From Cyanoderma ruficeps (taxonomy: Eukaryota > Chordata > Aves > Passeriformes > Timaliidae), in the NCBI GenBank assembly GCA_008694505.1, contig VZDJ01006028.1:930001-994000 (forward strand): a DNA stretch of 64,000 nucleotides, written 5' to 3'. Below the pieces are notes generated by a model that worked only from the letters and a program-made list of their open reading frames with translations, did not search any database and was not told the DNA's origin. Of this stretch, positions 26,140 to 39,872 are shown piece after piece. Numbering within the stretch: the first letter of the stretch is position 1; each line of letters begins with the position of its first letter. The position numbers were made by a program, and so were the translations under genes.

Positions 26140-26785
26140 CATAGAACCACAGAGTCACAGAATACCAGGTTGGAAAGAACCTCAAGAATCATCTGGTACA
26201 ACCTTTACTGGCAAAAGCACAGTCTAGACCAGATGGCCCAGCACCCTGTCCAGCTGAATCTTAAAAGTGTCCCACACTAGGGATCCAGCACCTCCCTGGG
26301 GAGATAATTCCAATGATTAATTGTTCTCATTGTGAAAAATAATGCTTGTGGGTCCAGTCGGAATCTTACCCCTCACCTTTTCCATGTAAGTCCTTATAAA
26401 AAGGTAGTCTCCATCTTTGTAGCCACCCTTTAAGTACTGGAGCATGGTGACAAAGGCTTCCCCTTCTCTAGGCGGAACAAGCCCAGTTCTCTTGCTCCTT
26501 CCTCACATGGCAACTTCCCAGTCATTGATCACCTTTGTGGCCCTTCTTTCTCTGGACCCTCTCCAGCCTGTCCGCACCTTTTGGTATAGTGGGAGCAAAA
26601 GTAAACGCATTATTCCAGGTGTGGCCTGACAAGCCCTGAGCAGAGTGGGAGAATGACTTGTTTGTCTCTGCTGGTGATTCAGTTGTAGATGAGCCCAGCA
26701 CCTTTGCAGGAGCAGCACACTGCTCCCTCACACTGAGCTTCCTGCCCACCAGGACCCCCAGGTCCCTTTCTACAGAGCTGTTTTT
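26140..26785 (-). mobile_element. CR1 LINE fragment (same subfamily as 58375-59075)
   Basis: Antisense CR1. The + strand begins CATAGAACCACAGAGTCACAG, then GGTTGGAAAGAACCTCAAG. The minus-strand translation contains RKLSVREQCAAPAKVLGSS, which matches the + strand copy at 58375 (RKLSVREQCAAPAKKASRI). It includes the ORF2 stretch equivalent to SFSHSAQGLS in both. It is truncated before the 5' half of ORF2. Confidence 0.93.
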
Positions 26786-27472
26786 CAGTGCTGTTTGATT
26801 CAGATAAGGTGCAAAACAGAAGCAAAGAAGCTAATTTTATGGAGCATATGATGTTTCTACTCTTGTACAAAGTAAGATACTATAAAAAGACACATCAGTC
26901 TATGACTTAAAAGTTGAAGATTTTCTGAGATAACTATTCACAAACTGCAGATCTAGAATAAAAACTGCATATAAATAGGGATTCAATATTTGCCAATCCA
27001 CATTTTACCCTGGAATTTAATATAGGAAATTTCTGACTCACCAAGAATATTGCTTTATGATAACTTATGAATAATGGTGGATTATACAGATAAATCAGGG
27101 TCACCTGAAAGATATTTAACATATTAGTCATAAGATCTATGGTAGAGTTCATTAAATGCATTTATGAACAACGTTAAGTGTGTTCTTTTCACAATGGTTA
27201 CTTGAAGAATTATTTCCATGCTGATGAAAAAATGCATGTATTTGCTAATTACAATATTGTCCCCAGTTTTTCATTCTGTTCTTAGTCTTTATGGTTATGG
27301 ATATTATATATAAATTTACTAAAATAACTAAGGAAGCAAAAATAATTGAAAAATTAAATCTTAGAAATTCCATATTAAAAAAATCTATTGGCTTTTATAT
27401 TGTATGGGGTAAAAAATATTACTCTCACATCTCTTTTGTTTTAGTACTCTAGATCAGGGATGATGTAAGTGA

Positions 27473-27500
27473 TTGTATAAAAAGCATTGTATAAAAAGCA
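27473..27500 (+). repeat. Perfect 14-bp tandem duplication
   Basis: Two exact adjacent copies of TTGTATAAAAAGCA, which looks like a recent slippage duplication. Confidence 0.85.
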
Positions 27501-27724
27501 ATGCAAGATAAAGTATTGTAAATTAGCTCTATAGTACAGTGGTAATAGACCACTATTGCGATGCATTGATGCCAAAGAATTTATGCATCTGCAAGTTATT
27601 AAGGGTGGCAGAGGACTTCTGAAAGGAGTGACAGATTTTGGGTATCAAACCCTGTTCCTCTATTTAAATGTTTTCATACATTTTGATTGTTATTCCGGGT
27701 CCATGCAAATATCCTAAACGTTCC

Positions 27725-27765
27725 CAAAACAAAAAAAACCCAAACCAAATCAAACCAAGACAACC
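27725..27765. repeat. Degenerate (AAACC)n tract
   Basis: A/C-only low-complexity sequence of the same character as 30299-30329 and 55233-55381. Confidence 0.75.
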
Positions 27766-28537
27766 TAGACTTCTCCATTCTTAGGGGGATGCTCCAAGGT
27801 AATACCCCAATTCCCTGTGTCTGCAGTCAGATTCTTTGTGGTTTGCTTGAATTTCTGGCTCTGTGACCTGCAGTGAGTGAGCAGTAGTCCTTTTATGAAA
27901 AAAAAAAAACCCAACTTTCAGAGGGATAGTATCTGAGGAATGAAAAATCAGAATTTTAATCCTGTTGAGGCAAGAATAGGACCCAGACCTCCCACATAGT
28001 CTGAATGTTGTAACCAATAGGCTATTATGCAAATATCCAACGGCACTGAGATATAAAGTGACTGTGATTAGTGTGCTTTGTGCTGAGTTCAGTGCTATCA
28101 GTGTGTGGAAGACATGTTCAAAGTAGACAAGTTGGTTCCAACTGTGTTGTTTTGTTTGTAAAGAACCCAAAACCTTAGCTGTTCAGGTACTGTCTTCAGT
28201 GAAACTGTCTGATCTTCTGGGAGTGTACACTAATGCACCTTTTGGTGTCAGGGGAAGAGATGAAAATCTAAGCACTCTGCAGACTCATAGGCATTATAGT
28301 CAGGAATCTTTTTGAATGTATTAAATTGAATTGCCTAGGTTTTATATTGGCATGCTTCAGTCCTTTTCTGGGCTGCAGTAGTTCATTGCAGTTTAATAAA
28401 AATTCATCTTATAGAAAACTCCTTATATCTACATATAAAGTTGATTTTTTTGGTGATTATTATTGCTGCGGACAATTTATTTACAAGAATGGTTGCAGCA
28501 GTCAGACTGAAAATTCTTGGTTACTCTGAGGGTGGCC

Positions 28538-28558
28538 AAGGAAGGAAGGAAGGAAGGA
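28538..28558. repeat. (AAGG)n microsatellite
   Basis: Five consecutive GGAA-type units in the intron. Confidence 0.9.
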
Positions 28559-28750
28559 TTTTTGTGTGGAATACTCTTCTCAAAACAATTTCAAACTTCA
28601 ACTTTTTTGTTTCACAGCTGTTTTCAGGTTAGTCACTCCCCTTGTTCCTTCTCCCCTCTCCGAAGGTTCCTGAGGGGTCTTTTAGGTTACTAATGGCCCC
28701 AGCTAGGGGAAAGAGTAAAGTACTGATGGCTGTAGTTAAGCTATGGCATT

Positions 28751-29318
28751 AGAATCATAGGTTAGATTGGAAAAGGCTTCTGAGATCAAGTCTAGCCTTT
28801 AATGCAGCACTGCCAAGTCTACCACTAAACTATGCTGCTTAGTTTCACAGCTATGTATCTTCTAAATACCTCCAGGGATGGTGACTCCATCACTTCCCTG
28901 GGCAGTCTAAGTTCCTCACAGCCCCCTTTCAGGGAAGAAATTTTTCTTGCTATCCAGTTCAAACCTCCCCTGGCACAACTTGAGGCCATTTTCACTTGTC
29001 CTGTCACTTGTCTACTTAGAAAAAGAGACTGACCCCCACACAGCTACAGCCACATATCAGGCAGCTGTAGAGAGGGATAAGGTTCTCCCTGAGCCTCCTT
29101 TCTCCAGGCTAAGCAAGCCCAGCTCCCTCAGCTGTTCCTCATAGGGCTTGTGTTACAAACCCTTCACCAGCCTTGTTGCCCTTCTCTGGAATCCCTCCAG
29201 CACCAGTCTTTTTTAGTGAGAGGCCCAGAACTGCACACAGGATTTGAAGTGCAGCCTCAGAAGTGCCACATTCAGAGGGGTGATCACTGCCCTTGTCTTC
29301 CTGGGGTTCTTCCATTAA
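28751..29318 (-). mobile_element. CR1 LINE fragment
   Basis: Antisense CR1. The + strand starts AGAATCATAGGTTAGATTGG, passes CTCCAGGGATGGTGACTCC and GCAGCTGTAGAGAGGGATAAG, then GTTGCCCTTCTCTGGA. The order of blocks matches the intact CR1 ORF2 C-terminus and 3' UTR. It supplies the uninterrupted comparison that shows what the split copy at 8512-10632 is missing. Confidence 0.93.
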
Positions 29319-32300
29319 GTTCCTCAATTAAGTCTTGATAAATGTATATACATTGTTTTGGCTAAATCAGTTTAACCAATTAAGTCAATTTAAAATAACA
29401 GCAAAGATGAGAAAATGAAGACTAACCTGGATTTGCCACAGTGGGTACACTTGCATGAGCTGCCAAGTGAACTACTACTCTAATTACCCTGTTTTCAATG
29501 CTTTTTTAGTTAGGCTAAGTAATTAGACTAGTGAGCATTAGCTTTTAGGAGCATGCTTTTTTTTTTTCCTTTTCCTTTTTTTACACCCTCAGTGGGTCCA
29601 GGGAGCCAGCAAAAGCCGAGCTACATAAAGGATATTATATTTGTGTATTTTTAACTGGTAAGGCTTAGTATTGTGGAACATGCCATGCACAGAATTTTTA
29701 CCACAGTTTGTGGTAATTAGTTCATTACTTTCATTGATAATCTGAAACAACCTGTAGCTATAGGAGCAAAGTTTCAGAACCCTATTGAATGTTTTGTTGA
29801 TTTGTTTTCAAAATGACATGTTGAGCTTTCCACAGATAGCTAATACACATTATGCAGCTTCCACTCTATCAAAATGTGTTTACTTCACTATGCTCCAACT
29901 AGAACAGGAGTAAAGCAGGAAGCAATTGAAAAAGCATGAACAGGGCATGCAAATTATTTTGTAATATAACTTCTGGGAAAGGGAAGTTAAAAGCATCTAA
30001 AAATTAGTATTTTCTTGGGAAGGGACTGTCAGGAAAAATAAATTTTCTCCAGTAGTTAAAAGCCTGGAAGTTGTGCCCAAGTCTGCAATGGATGTTAACA
30101 CCCAGTCATTAAATGAAGAAATATATGTATTCTGCAATTCTCCGGTGCATTATTAATGGAAATAATTTGAACAAAATTCAGTCCTATGAGTTATATATAT
30201 AGGTTTGGTAATACAGGAAATAGTGCTAGGCTTAACAAAAATTCTTAGCTTTTAGTGCATGGGAATTCATATGAACTGGAAGGCATTTTATTAATAGTAA
30301 AAAACCCAAACCAAAAACCAAAAAACCCTTGCCCAGCAGATGAAAATTGTACACATGTTTATCTCCATGTTATGGATTTGTGAAGAGATGATTTTTTCTC
30401 ACATGGTCTAAGAGTAGATGAGTCATAAGCGTCTGCAAGGCATTGTTTTAAAGGTATTTTGAAGTGGAGCTTTCAGGGCGATTGGATTGGCTCCTTGGGA
30501 AAAAGTGTTACAAACATCCCCTCTCCATTAATTTGCTAGTAAAATTAATAAAACGCTATGAGCCAATTTTAACTTCTATTAGTTATGTCACTGTTTCAAG
30601 GCCTTTGAATCTTTCTGAGGAAAAGAACAGTAAACTGATACTTAAGAGTAGTTTTGTTCAGTTTTAGTAGTATTGTTCTGGAAATTGAGCTATCAGTACT
30701 TAACTCTAAATCAGTATTTGTTCTGACATAGATAAGGACTTCTGTAAAAGTTATATGCTGCAAACAACATACTTAAGTATAGGCTGACAGTAGAAACATG
30801 AGGTGAAAGACCAGATGTGAATACAGAGTTAGGTATAATATAATATGCTATTAGAGGTTACTCTGAACACTGATTCCTTTCCTGTGATAAATTACAAGGT
30901 GTAGGAAAAAAAATCTTTGTCCTCTTTTGAAAAAAAGAAGTGAATATTGCCAACACAGGTTCTACAGCAGCATTGTATTCAAGCTGATAATAATGCTGAC
31001 TTGGTCCCAGTTTATAGCATAGTCCACAGCATATTACATTTTTTGTCATCCCCACAGTGGGTTGAAGGCAGGCTGTACACTTCTCTGTTAAACAAATACA
31101 CCAGCTTTCATTTAATAATGGCTCTAAATGGCTGCTAAGTAGAACTACTATAATATTATTAATATGCTTCTAGTTAGTATTATGTTTTGACAGAACAAAA
31201 TAAGGAAATCTTAAAACTATGAAATTAATTTAACAACTTTTTATCTTGAGAACAAAGTAAAAATAGATTATTCTGATAATTAGGTAACTGTAACATGCCT
31301 TCATATGAAAAGTTTTGGCACAATATTTCAGTGAGCTGAAATTTAATATAAAGAAGAATTGCATAATAGTGGTAAACAGACTATAGAATAAGTCTAGACG
31401 GGCAAGTCTTGTTTTATCTTCTCCCATTAACTCTGCTGCAAGAACAAGACAGTTCAGCATATGATTGCACTACTGATTTAAATGCTTAAAGTTGTGCAAT
31501 CAATACTACATAAGACCATTAATGGAAAGAGGTCATCATCACATGTAAGAGCTTGGGAGTCTTTTTTTTTTCACAGAGTGGTGATTGTGCTGCTAAAAGA
31601 TTTTGTGAATTCACCTTGGAAGGTGATTTGAAGTATTGATTTGATTAAAATAGTATTTGTTCTCTTTAGTCAGAATTAAAGATTTAGTTTAGGTTACAAC
31701 AATGCAAAATTAGTACTTTTGCATATATATAGGGACAGGCATACTTGAGGAGCAATGAAACTGGCCCTACCTCTGTGAGAAATGCTTGAGAACCCATGCT
31801 TCCAAAGTGAGGAAAAGATATGGATACTGTCATGAAATATAGCAGTTTCTTGATCTGATTTTTGGTATGGAAATACTTTTTAGTGATGCTTGAATGCTGA
31901 CAGCTTGGTTAAATGCTATCTTCTATACTTGTGATCAGGAATTAGTTTTAAATATTAAATTCTTTAAGGATTTTATCACTGTTTAATTTGCATGTATTTT
32001 TCCCATTTTTGAAAGACTTCACTATGTTGGTGCAGGATTTACATGCTGACTGGGATGTAAACATAATGTCAGATCTTCTGTGATAAAACTGTGTCCTAAT
32101 TTGTAAATGAAAAACAATACCTCATTTTTAGGAAGGTCACACTTTCTTTCTTTCTTTGTTTTTAATGACCTGAAACTACTCCAACTTATTTTGCTGTGCC
32201 ATTCTTCAAACTGCCATGTCCATTCTCTTCTGACCTCTTACAGATTTATTTATATATGTGTTTTGGACAAGCTTCAGAAAGTAACTTTGGATTGAAGTAG

Positions 32301-34299
32301 TACTTTCCATTTCATGTAAAAACGGAATTCAGTTGCCAGAGGAGGATTATGTACTCAATGATATATTATAAAGGCATAGGATAAAACTCATGCATGTGAA
32401 CTTGAGAACTGTGAGTGAAATGAGTTTATGCCACCAACAGACTAAATGTGGAAATACAGATTTACCAGTGTGAGATGGGTATTTAACAAAATAATTATCT
32501 CTTTCCTCTCAGTCCTTTTCTTGAAGGAAGCTTACCAAGTGCATTTCAAAATCTGGGGACCTAAAATTCACAACTGCTGGACACCAAAGTCCACAGTTTC
32601 ATTACCCAGGTTTGTTTTGTGACTTATTCAAATTTTGCCTCTGTTTTCAGTCCCTCACCCCTGCTCACTAGAGCAGTTAATAGTCTTAAGAGTTTTCAGT
32701 GTGCCCCATACATAATTACTCTTTTTCACTCAGTTTTCTAAATAATTATTATAACTTTTAAACTGAAAATGAGAATTCAATTTATGTTCAATATCATCTT
32801 AGTGCAAGCCACAGTGTAGCATCCTCTGCTACTTCTGCTGTGCTTCATCATAAGGTCATGGGTTGAATTTCCTTAGCTCTGTGACCTGATAGGAAATTAA
32901 TTGTCTGAAAAATGTTTTTAGCTTTTCATTGGATGGACAAGGCAGTGTTATCTCTGGAAACAGTGTGAGGAAAGTGGTTGAGGAAAGAGAGCAAAAGGAA
33001 AACAGGCCTGCTATTTTAACAGGAGTCTCTTCTTGTACTAGGTAAAACATAACAATGCATCTGGAAGAACATTTTCCAGCATCCATTTAGTTTGGAGCTT
33101 CTTTTCTTTTTGTTAAATATAAATTCTGACCAATTTATAAATATCTATAGCCGAAAAATTGGACTCCACTTTTCAGCCGTAGGTAAACATAGAAAAATGC
33201 TGCTTTTCCCTACCAAAATTGCTGTTCTTACCTTGGTAATCTCCTATTAAATTGTGAGATTTTATACATATTTGCCTTTAGGTCTGAGAATAGATTTAAA
33301 ATAGTTGTAGTTATGTCATAAGAGAACAATTATGAATCTAAAGAGAGGAAGACAGCTACATTTTAGGGGACAAAAGTTATATATGTGAGATAGCAACAGA
33401 TTCATAAAAGTGTTTTTGTTAGTTCTCGCTTCTGTCGAATTTTGGACCTTTACCTTGATATTGATAAAAGGTTATAGACTTTATTTAAGCTTGAATCTCC
33501 CATTCAAATGAGTAGTTTTGTTGATGAGAAAAGATCTGCTCAGTAAGCAAGAGCTGATAATAAAGACTGTAGAGTTTATAGTAACCTCAGTAAAAATCTT
33601 GCAATCTTCCAGAGAAAGTATTAGGCTAGATACCTGTGTCTCCCGTATCTGTGCTCAGAGATAAGAAAAATATTTTATGACTGAACACAAAAGTGACTGT
33701 AGGTTATTTGGCCTTGTGCTTTGGTCTGAAACCAGCATATTTCATGACTAGAAAGGTATTTTCTGAAAGAAGGACTCATCTAATCACACATATAGGAAAT
33801 ACAGGATTTCCATACATGTAAGAAACTTCAGAAATATGCCAACTAATCAATATGACAGATTGGGATATGGCAGCCCAAGGATCTGTCAGAACTATCTTTC
33901 TGGAGATTCTGGGATTGATTCAGGGCTTTGAATCCCCTGTTCCTGCATAGCTCCAGATCCAAAAGTTCAGTTTTGTTTAGGGTTTTTTGGTTCTTTTTGG
34001 CTTTCCAGTTTGACAGCTTCTCATTACCATGTAGTGGCTTCCAAGTTTCCAAGGTAGTCACAGTAAGTCAGATATGCTGTAGACACAATGTTTTTTATTT
34101 AGGACAGTGACAAAGAAGTACCTGAAACATGTAAAAGGAGCAAGGCCTTTCTGGAAAGGGTCCTACTGCAAGCAGAAGACACCTGAACAACCTCCCCTGC
34201 TCAGAGGGGACAGAGTTGTAGTTTCTTCTTGCCAGCTGTGCAAGCTCATCAGAGAGCTCATCATGATCCTATTCAAATGATCTTATGCAAACATCAGGG
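29319..34299. other. Intron, no gene or dispersed repeat recognised
   Basis: AT-rich unique-looking DNA. The only simple tract is an A/C-rich run at 30299-30329. Some blocks, for example 29850-30250, look like slowly evolving intronic DNA by eye, but I cannot test that. Confidence 0.6.
30299..30329. repeat. A/C low-complexity tract
   Basis: Runs of AAACC and AAACCC; degenerate. Confidence 0.75.
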
Positions 34300-34425
34300 A
34301 CAAGTTGGATGGGGCATGGAGCTACCTGGTCTAGTGGAAGATGTCACTGGCCATGGCAGGGGAGTTGGAATTAGATGATCTATAAGGTCCCTTCTAACCT
34401 GAGATATTTCAAACTTCCATGAAAC
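34300..34425 (+). mobile_element. CR1 LINE 3' tail (short)
   Basis: About 125 bases of sense CR1 3' UTR: ACAAGTTGGATGGGGCATGG, CTACCTGGTCTAGTGGAAG, TGTCACTGGCCATGGCAGG and GATCTATAAGGTCCCTTCT. The terminal octamers are lost. Confidence 0.88.
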
Positions 34426-37400
34426 CTTTCAAATTACTGTGAATTCCTGCATATAATCTGGAGCATGACTAATCCCTCCATCTAGGTGTTATCACTCTCC
34501 TGGGTTCTTACTTGATGATCTTCAGTATTTGGTTATCAGAAGGGGCAAGCCTTCTACTGGCTAGGAGATAATTAGAGACAAATCCCCTTTCCTGCATAGA
34601 TGAATAACTCACACCACTGCTTCAGATACCAAAAAAAGTTATGTACATGGTAATTTCATTAATATCTGGACTGAGGCACCGCAATATTCATTATATGCAC
34701 ACTGCTGAGGATTTCCATGTAGTCTGCAAAGCCATGGCATATATCTACTGTGAAAAGAGTGGTGTGTAATGCATTGTCTTTACCTTCTGTTTTTCACTCT
34801 ATGTTACACTGGTCAGATGGTGTCACAAAACTTATGGAATTTGAAAACAGGAAAAAAAAGAGCATGGAAAGCTCTTTTAAATCTGGAGGAAGCACAGATT
34901 GTTTCCACTCTTTTATCATTAACAAGACAGCAGGGCTCAGCATCTTTCCTATAATCCTCAATACATCAGAGACTTGAGTATGCATAAGGGATTTTCACAT
35001 TACTATTTTTGTAAACAATGCATTTATGCAGCTTTTCTGATGCATGGAATAAATTTTCAAACCAAGAATAGTGAGATACAGTTGAGAAGAAAGCTCTCAC
35101 TTAAACAACTCAGTCTCTCTATACAAAACATGATCAATACAGAGAACAATAGAATTTAACTTAAAAAATCAAAGTGAACATTAAAGAGAACACAAGAATA
35201 GCCTTTTATATTCCCTTATAACTCAAATTAGTTCCTTCCTTTATTAAAGACCGATTTTTAAATTTTGCAACCATGAAGGATGTGCAGTGATTAATCACTT
35301 CCTCATCCTTGTGTCCCTGTTTAGTTTTATTTAGTTTCATTTTTATGGAAAGAAAAAATTGCCGAGTTGCTTCTCTTTTGTTTATTCCTGGGATTTCAGA
35401 AGTTTTGCTTTCTGCTGATCCTTTTTTTCTCAGCTGTTGAAATTGATACATTTATCATGCTGTCAAAATAAATATGCTTTGAAGGAATTGTAGTGATCGT
35501 AATGCCTAGCTGTAGTATATGATACTGGCAATATAATTTAATAAGCAATTTCTTTTTGAAGTCGATTACAAAGTATTCCTACAAATCAAAAAAGAAGATT
35601 TGAAATAGTTTCCCTCATGAAAAGCCTATAGAACTCTTCTACATGTGAAAACACTTTTATAAATGCAATTTTTGCTTCCAACATAGTCCTGAAAATGGGT
35701 GTGCATGTATATATACACATATATATGCTCTATGTATATGTATATATACACACCATATATATGTATATATACACTAAACACATATCGATGCATACATTTT
35801 TAGCAAGTTTACTACTGCTTCTATTAAAAAGTTAAGTTGCTCATAACTTAGCTCAGTTGCTGCAACTGTGGTATGCCTTCACAGGATTGAAGCCAAGAGG
35901 TAAAGCTGCTTCTTCTTTTAAAGATTATAGACTAGAAAAAATCCAGTATTTTAAAATACAATTAATACAGACTTTGAATTTCTCCCATCAAGGGAGCTCT
36001 CTCTGCTTAGTTCATTACACTAATGCTAATATAAGAGCAAATAATATTTTTCTTCTTTTTCAACAAAGAATATGTATTTATATATACACTTTTATAAAGG
36101 GAGGTCTCATAAATGTTTTTTCTATTTACTTACATGAAGGAGATATAAAATTCTAAAGTTTGAATTAAACTTTTTTTTTTTCTTTAAATTAAGCCTATTA
36201 CTCCTGGTTTCCCAGCAAATAAAGATTTCTAAGGATTTCCTTTTCAATTTTAATGTACTTAGCAATCAATTTTGTGTCTGTAATTTAGGAAAATAATAAC
36301 TAATATTTTGGTGTTAATTCCTTTTGATGGAGTGCTTATAATTTCTGGTAAGAAAATGATCTATAGAAAATTGTTGTCTGGGTTTATATATTAGATAAAA
36401 TTAATTCATTGTATAAATTTCACAGAGCCCAGAGAAGTGCTAAAAAGTTTTTCAACAGTAATGGGTCAATTCCATGTTCAAAATAAGCATAAGAAGTTTC
36501 CTAGAGGGAAAACTGGAATGACTTGTGTTTTCTAAGTTTGATGCATAGTTAAATGTATTTCTGAGTTGGAAAGGTGAGGTGCTATTTAGCATCTCATCAG
36601 GTAACCATGTAAGAGTTAGACATCTAGTCTGATCTCAGTTTGTTAAATGACAATGGAGAATGACATTTATAGGTGATTCATATCTTTGTAAATTTTATAT
36701 CTAAGATAAAATGGAATGAATCACACTTTTAAAATTCTCATCGATCTCTAAAATGGGAGCCTTGATGACTAGTTTAGATTACATGACTAACTTTGGGTCG
36801 TTAAAGTTAAGTGAGAGTAATCCTGTACACAATGATTTTACATATAAGCATAATCTGACATTTACAAGACTTCTGGAAAACTGTGCTACTGAGTTCAGAG
36901 ATAGAATCAGGTTTGTGTCAGAGCTGTGTGTTTATAAATGACCAGCACTCAGTGAAGCTGGAAGAAATTCCCCCAAACAATAATGGGAAAAAGAAAACAT
37001 GTGGAACAGTTCTACACTGAGGAAGGCCTTAACAAATTGTTATAGGATGTGGTCAGTTGGTCTGATAGCTCTAGAATTTGCAGATGGAAATGGATTGAAG
37101 TAATTTTTAAGCAGTAACTTTAGAATATGTTGCAGATGATGAAGAAATTGTGGTTGCAGGTTGAATGATACATGATAAAGAGAAAACATTGGTCATGGGA
37201 GAGTTTGAATTTTGTGGAATAAAACAGGGTTGCTAAGTTTAAAGTGAGGCTTTTTATATTTTCATATTGCATATTTTTACATGTTCTATTTTCATTAGAA
37301 AACCAAACAAAAGAAAATCAAAAGCAAAAACCTGACATATTTTAGTCTCTAGGGTATGGATGATAAGTTAAAAAAAGAAATATTGACAGTAAAATTTGCT

Positions 37401-37749
37401 AACAAGTAATATATATTTGGGGTTTGTTCCTAGAGCTTTTTGTCTAGGCAGCTATGAATAAAAGTGGTGTTGAGTTTTCAAACTGTCTTTTGAAAGACCT
37501 CGTTAAAGAATTAAGCAAGTTTATGAAAACAATGTATATATCACAGTGGACCTAATTTATGTTGGTCTGAATATATGTTACAGACATGAAGGGTAGCTCT
37601 AGGAATGCCTTTGAAAATAGAAATGTTAGACAGCTGAGTACCACACTGTTCTCCCTTGGAATAAGGCACTTCATCTTACAATACCAGCTGAGGCATTCTA
37701 AACATTTTACATTTTTGTGATTGCTGGTTTGTTTCCACATTCCTTCAAC
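34426..37749. other. AT-rich intron with a TA/CA dinucleotide region
   Basis: No coding signal. An impure (TA)n/(CA)n region lies at 35701-35776. Confidence 0.6.
35701..35776. repeat. Impure (TA)n/(CA)n microsatellite
   Basis: Purine-pyrimidine alternation (GTATATATACACATATATAT and similar) over about 75 bases, with interruptions. Confidence 0.85.
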
Positions 37750-38291
37750 TGAAACCCTGCTGGTGGGGCAAAGGCCTAGACTTTATCCTGGATTATAACT
37801 GTGTCCTGGAGCTGCTTCACTGGCTAGCTCGCTCTCTGGCAACTATATAAGGAAGGTTTGGTGGGTCTGGACCTCAGGCTGGAGCATGGTTGACGGTGTG
37901 GAAGAAAGAGTGGACTCTGCTTGGGTTTCACCTGGCTTTATTCCACCCGGTTACCTGTCCATGAGCAAAAGCGAGGAGCAGGCCCTCGGTTCTCACCTTA
38001 AGTACAGGGGGCGTACACTGGGCAGGGGAGAACTTAGAACCAATCCAAGGGGAGGGACAGTGTGACCCAGAACGGGGAAACTTAACAAAACAAGGAAAGA
38101 AGGTGGTACTGGGGTACCTAGTCAAATCCTAGGGCTTTTTCCCCAGAATCTTCCAGATCTTACAAGGTGATTGACAAGGTCTATCACCAGGGAAAGACCA
38201 TCAGGGGGTTTGGGGATGGGGGTGTAGGAACAAACCATTATAAACATATAACAAAACATGCAGAACATTAGAAAACCCAAAATGCACACCA
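37750..38291 (-). mobile_element. ERV solo LTR with 4-bp target-site duplication
   Basis: The 542-base element reads TGGTGTGC...GGGTTTCA on the minus strand, so it has TG...CA ends. It is flanked by direct repeats CAAC (37746-37749 and 38292-38295). A polyadenylation signal AATAAA (complement of 37938-37943) sits about 190 bases from the 3' end. A weak TACTTAAG box lies about 60 bases upstream of that signal. A 4-bp duplication is typical of gammaretrovirus-like (ERV1) integration, but it is short enough to arise by chance. There is no internal viral sequence, so it is a recombined solo LTR. Confidence 0.75.
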
Positions 38292-38384
38292 CAACACTGG
38301 ATCTCAGATCTTCTGCTTTCCTTCATTAGCTAAAATTCAGAAATTGTTTGGAAAGTAGGCTTGAATCCAGGTCTTCCAACTGTG

Positions 38385-39020
38385 TGATGAAAGAGCAGCC
38401 ATACAGAGAAGGACTTAGGATACTGGTGAGTGCAAAATTGGACATGAACTGGCAATGTGTACTTGCAGCCCAGAAAATCAACAATTTCCTAAGCAAAAGA
38501 ACAATGACCAGAGGGTTAAGGACGGTGATACTGCCCGTAAGACTCCCCACCTGATGCTGCATCCAGTATTGGAGTCCTCAGCACATGATGTGGACCTGTT
38601 AGAGCAGGTCCAGAGGGGGGCCTTGCAAATTATTAGAGGGCTGGAGCACCTCTCCTGTGAAGACAGGCTGAGAAGGGTTGGGGTTGTTCCACCTGGAGAA
38701 GGCTCTGGAGAGGACTTATTGTGGCTTTAAGCCTCCTTTAAGTGGGCTTATTAAAAAGAGAAAGACTTTTCCCCAGAGCCTGTAGTGACAGGAAAAGGGC
38801 CAGTGGTTTTAAACTGAAAGACAGTGTATGTAATGCTTGCAAATTTTTGTGATGAGAGTGCTGAGGCAGCAGAACAGGTTCCCCAGAGAAGCTGTGGCTG
38901 CCCCATCACCAGAAGTATTCAAGATTTGATGGGATTTTGAGCAACCAAGTAGAATGTGTCCCTGCCTATGGAGGAGGGGTGGACTAGGAGATCCTTTCTG
39001 GCCCAAACCACTCTGTGAAC
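38385..39020 (+). mobile_element. CR1 LINE fragment
   Basis: Sense CR1. The + strand translation reads LDMNWQCVLAAQKINNFLSK, then after a frameshift VQRGALQIIRGLEHLSCEDR, both standard ORF2 C-terminal motifs. The 3' UTR GGAGATCCTTTCTGGCCCA closes the element. It begins only about 95 bases after the LTR at 37750-38291. Confidence 0.92.
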
Positions 39021-39842
39021 TTAAACTTGTGTTTAATTGTCACAGGGGTCATTGCCCCATAGTTTTCTGTCACCATAAGATTTTGAAAAGTATCACGTCT
39101 GCATAATTAAGAAGCTTCGGTCAACTAGACCTCATATGGTTTTTGAGGCAGTTGCCTGAAGTCTATAGGGGGATTAGAATTTTTGCATATTTTTCCATAA
39201 CATTTAATGAATGCTACATTCCTGGCAGATTTCTCTTTGTGGGGAAATTTCAATCCCTCTTTAGATGTTAAATGCAATAAGTCTACTTGTATATATTTTC
39301 TATCATAGTAAATATTAGAATTAGGAAAAAAGTGAAGCAGCAAAATTGCAATGTTTTTAGTCTAAGTGCAATTTTTGTTAGTCTAGTCAACTAACTAAAA
39401 GTTCTAGATTTTAATTTTGATTACCTGTTATTCTTTTAAGTGGCTTATTTGTGTGAAGAAGAAGCATTTTTTTTTAGGAAAGAACCATAGTGACATTGAA
39501 CTGGAGAATGTTTACAAAGTAAGATAAGTGGTTTAAGGAATGGAAGGAGACTGGATGTGAAGGAGAGAAATTAAAAAATATGGTTATGTGATCATACAAC
39601 TAAAGACTGTCAGCATGCATAACTAAAGAAGCACCATCTATGCTTATTTTTTTTGTTTGTATTTTTATGGGATTACAGCATATATTTATTATTTTTTCTC
39701 AGACTTTTAAAAACAGAGCTCCCAAAAACTAACAAATCTTTTTCCTTTGTTTGTGGCAGCCTTTGCCTATGGATCTAGTTCTTTCTCCTTATTCTAGTTC
39801 AGCGATTTTTAGTTTTCCCATTCTGTGAGTGGAGGGTATGAG

Positions 39843-39872
39843 TGTGAGAGAGAGAGAGTGTGTGTGTGTGTA
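39843..39872. repeat. (GA)n(GT)n compound microsatellite
   Basis: A GA run passes directly into a GT run. Confidence 0.9.

Larger units (their letters stand above)
26786..28750. other. Intron with small simple repeats
   Basis: Contents are a 14-base TTGTATAAAAAGCA tandem duplication (27473-27500), a degenerate AAACC tract (27725-27765), an A12 run (27898-27909) and an (AAGG)n run (28538-28558). An antisense open frame of 129 codons (27781-28170) is not similar to any family I recognise and passes through the A12 run. Confidence 0.6.

Noticed and set aside
27781..28170. 129-codon antisense open frame
   Set aside because: It passes through an A12 homopolymer and resembles no family; no splice or promoter context.
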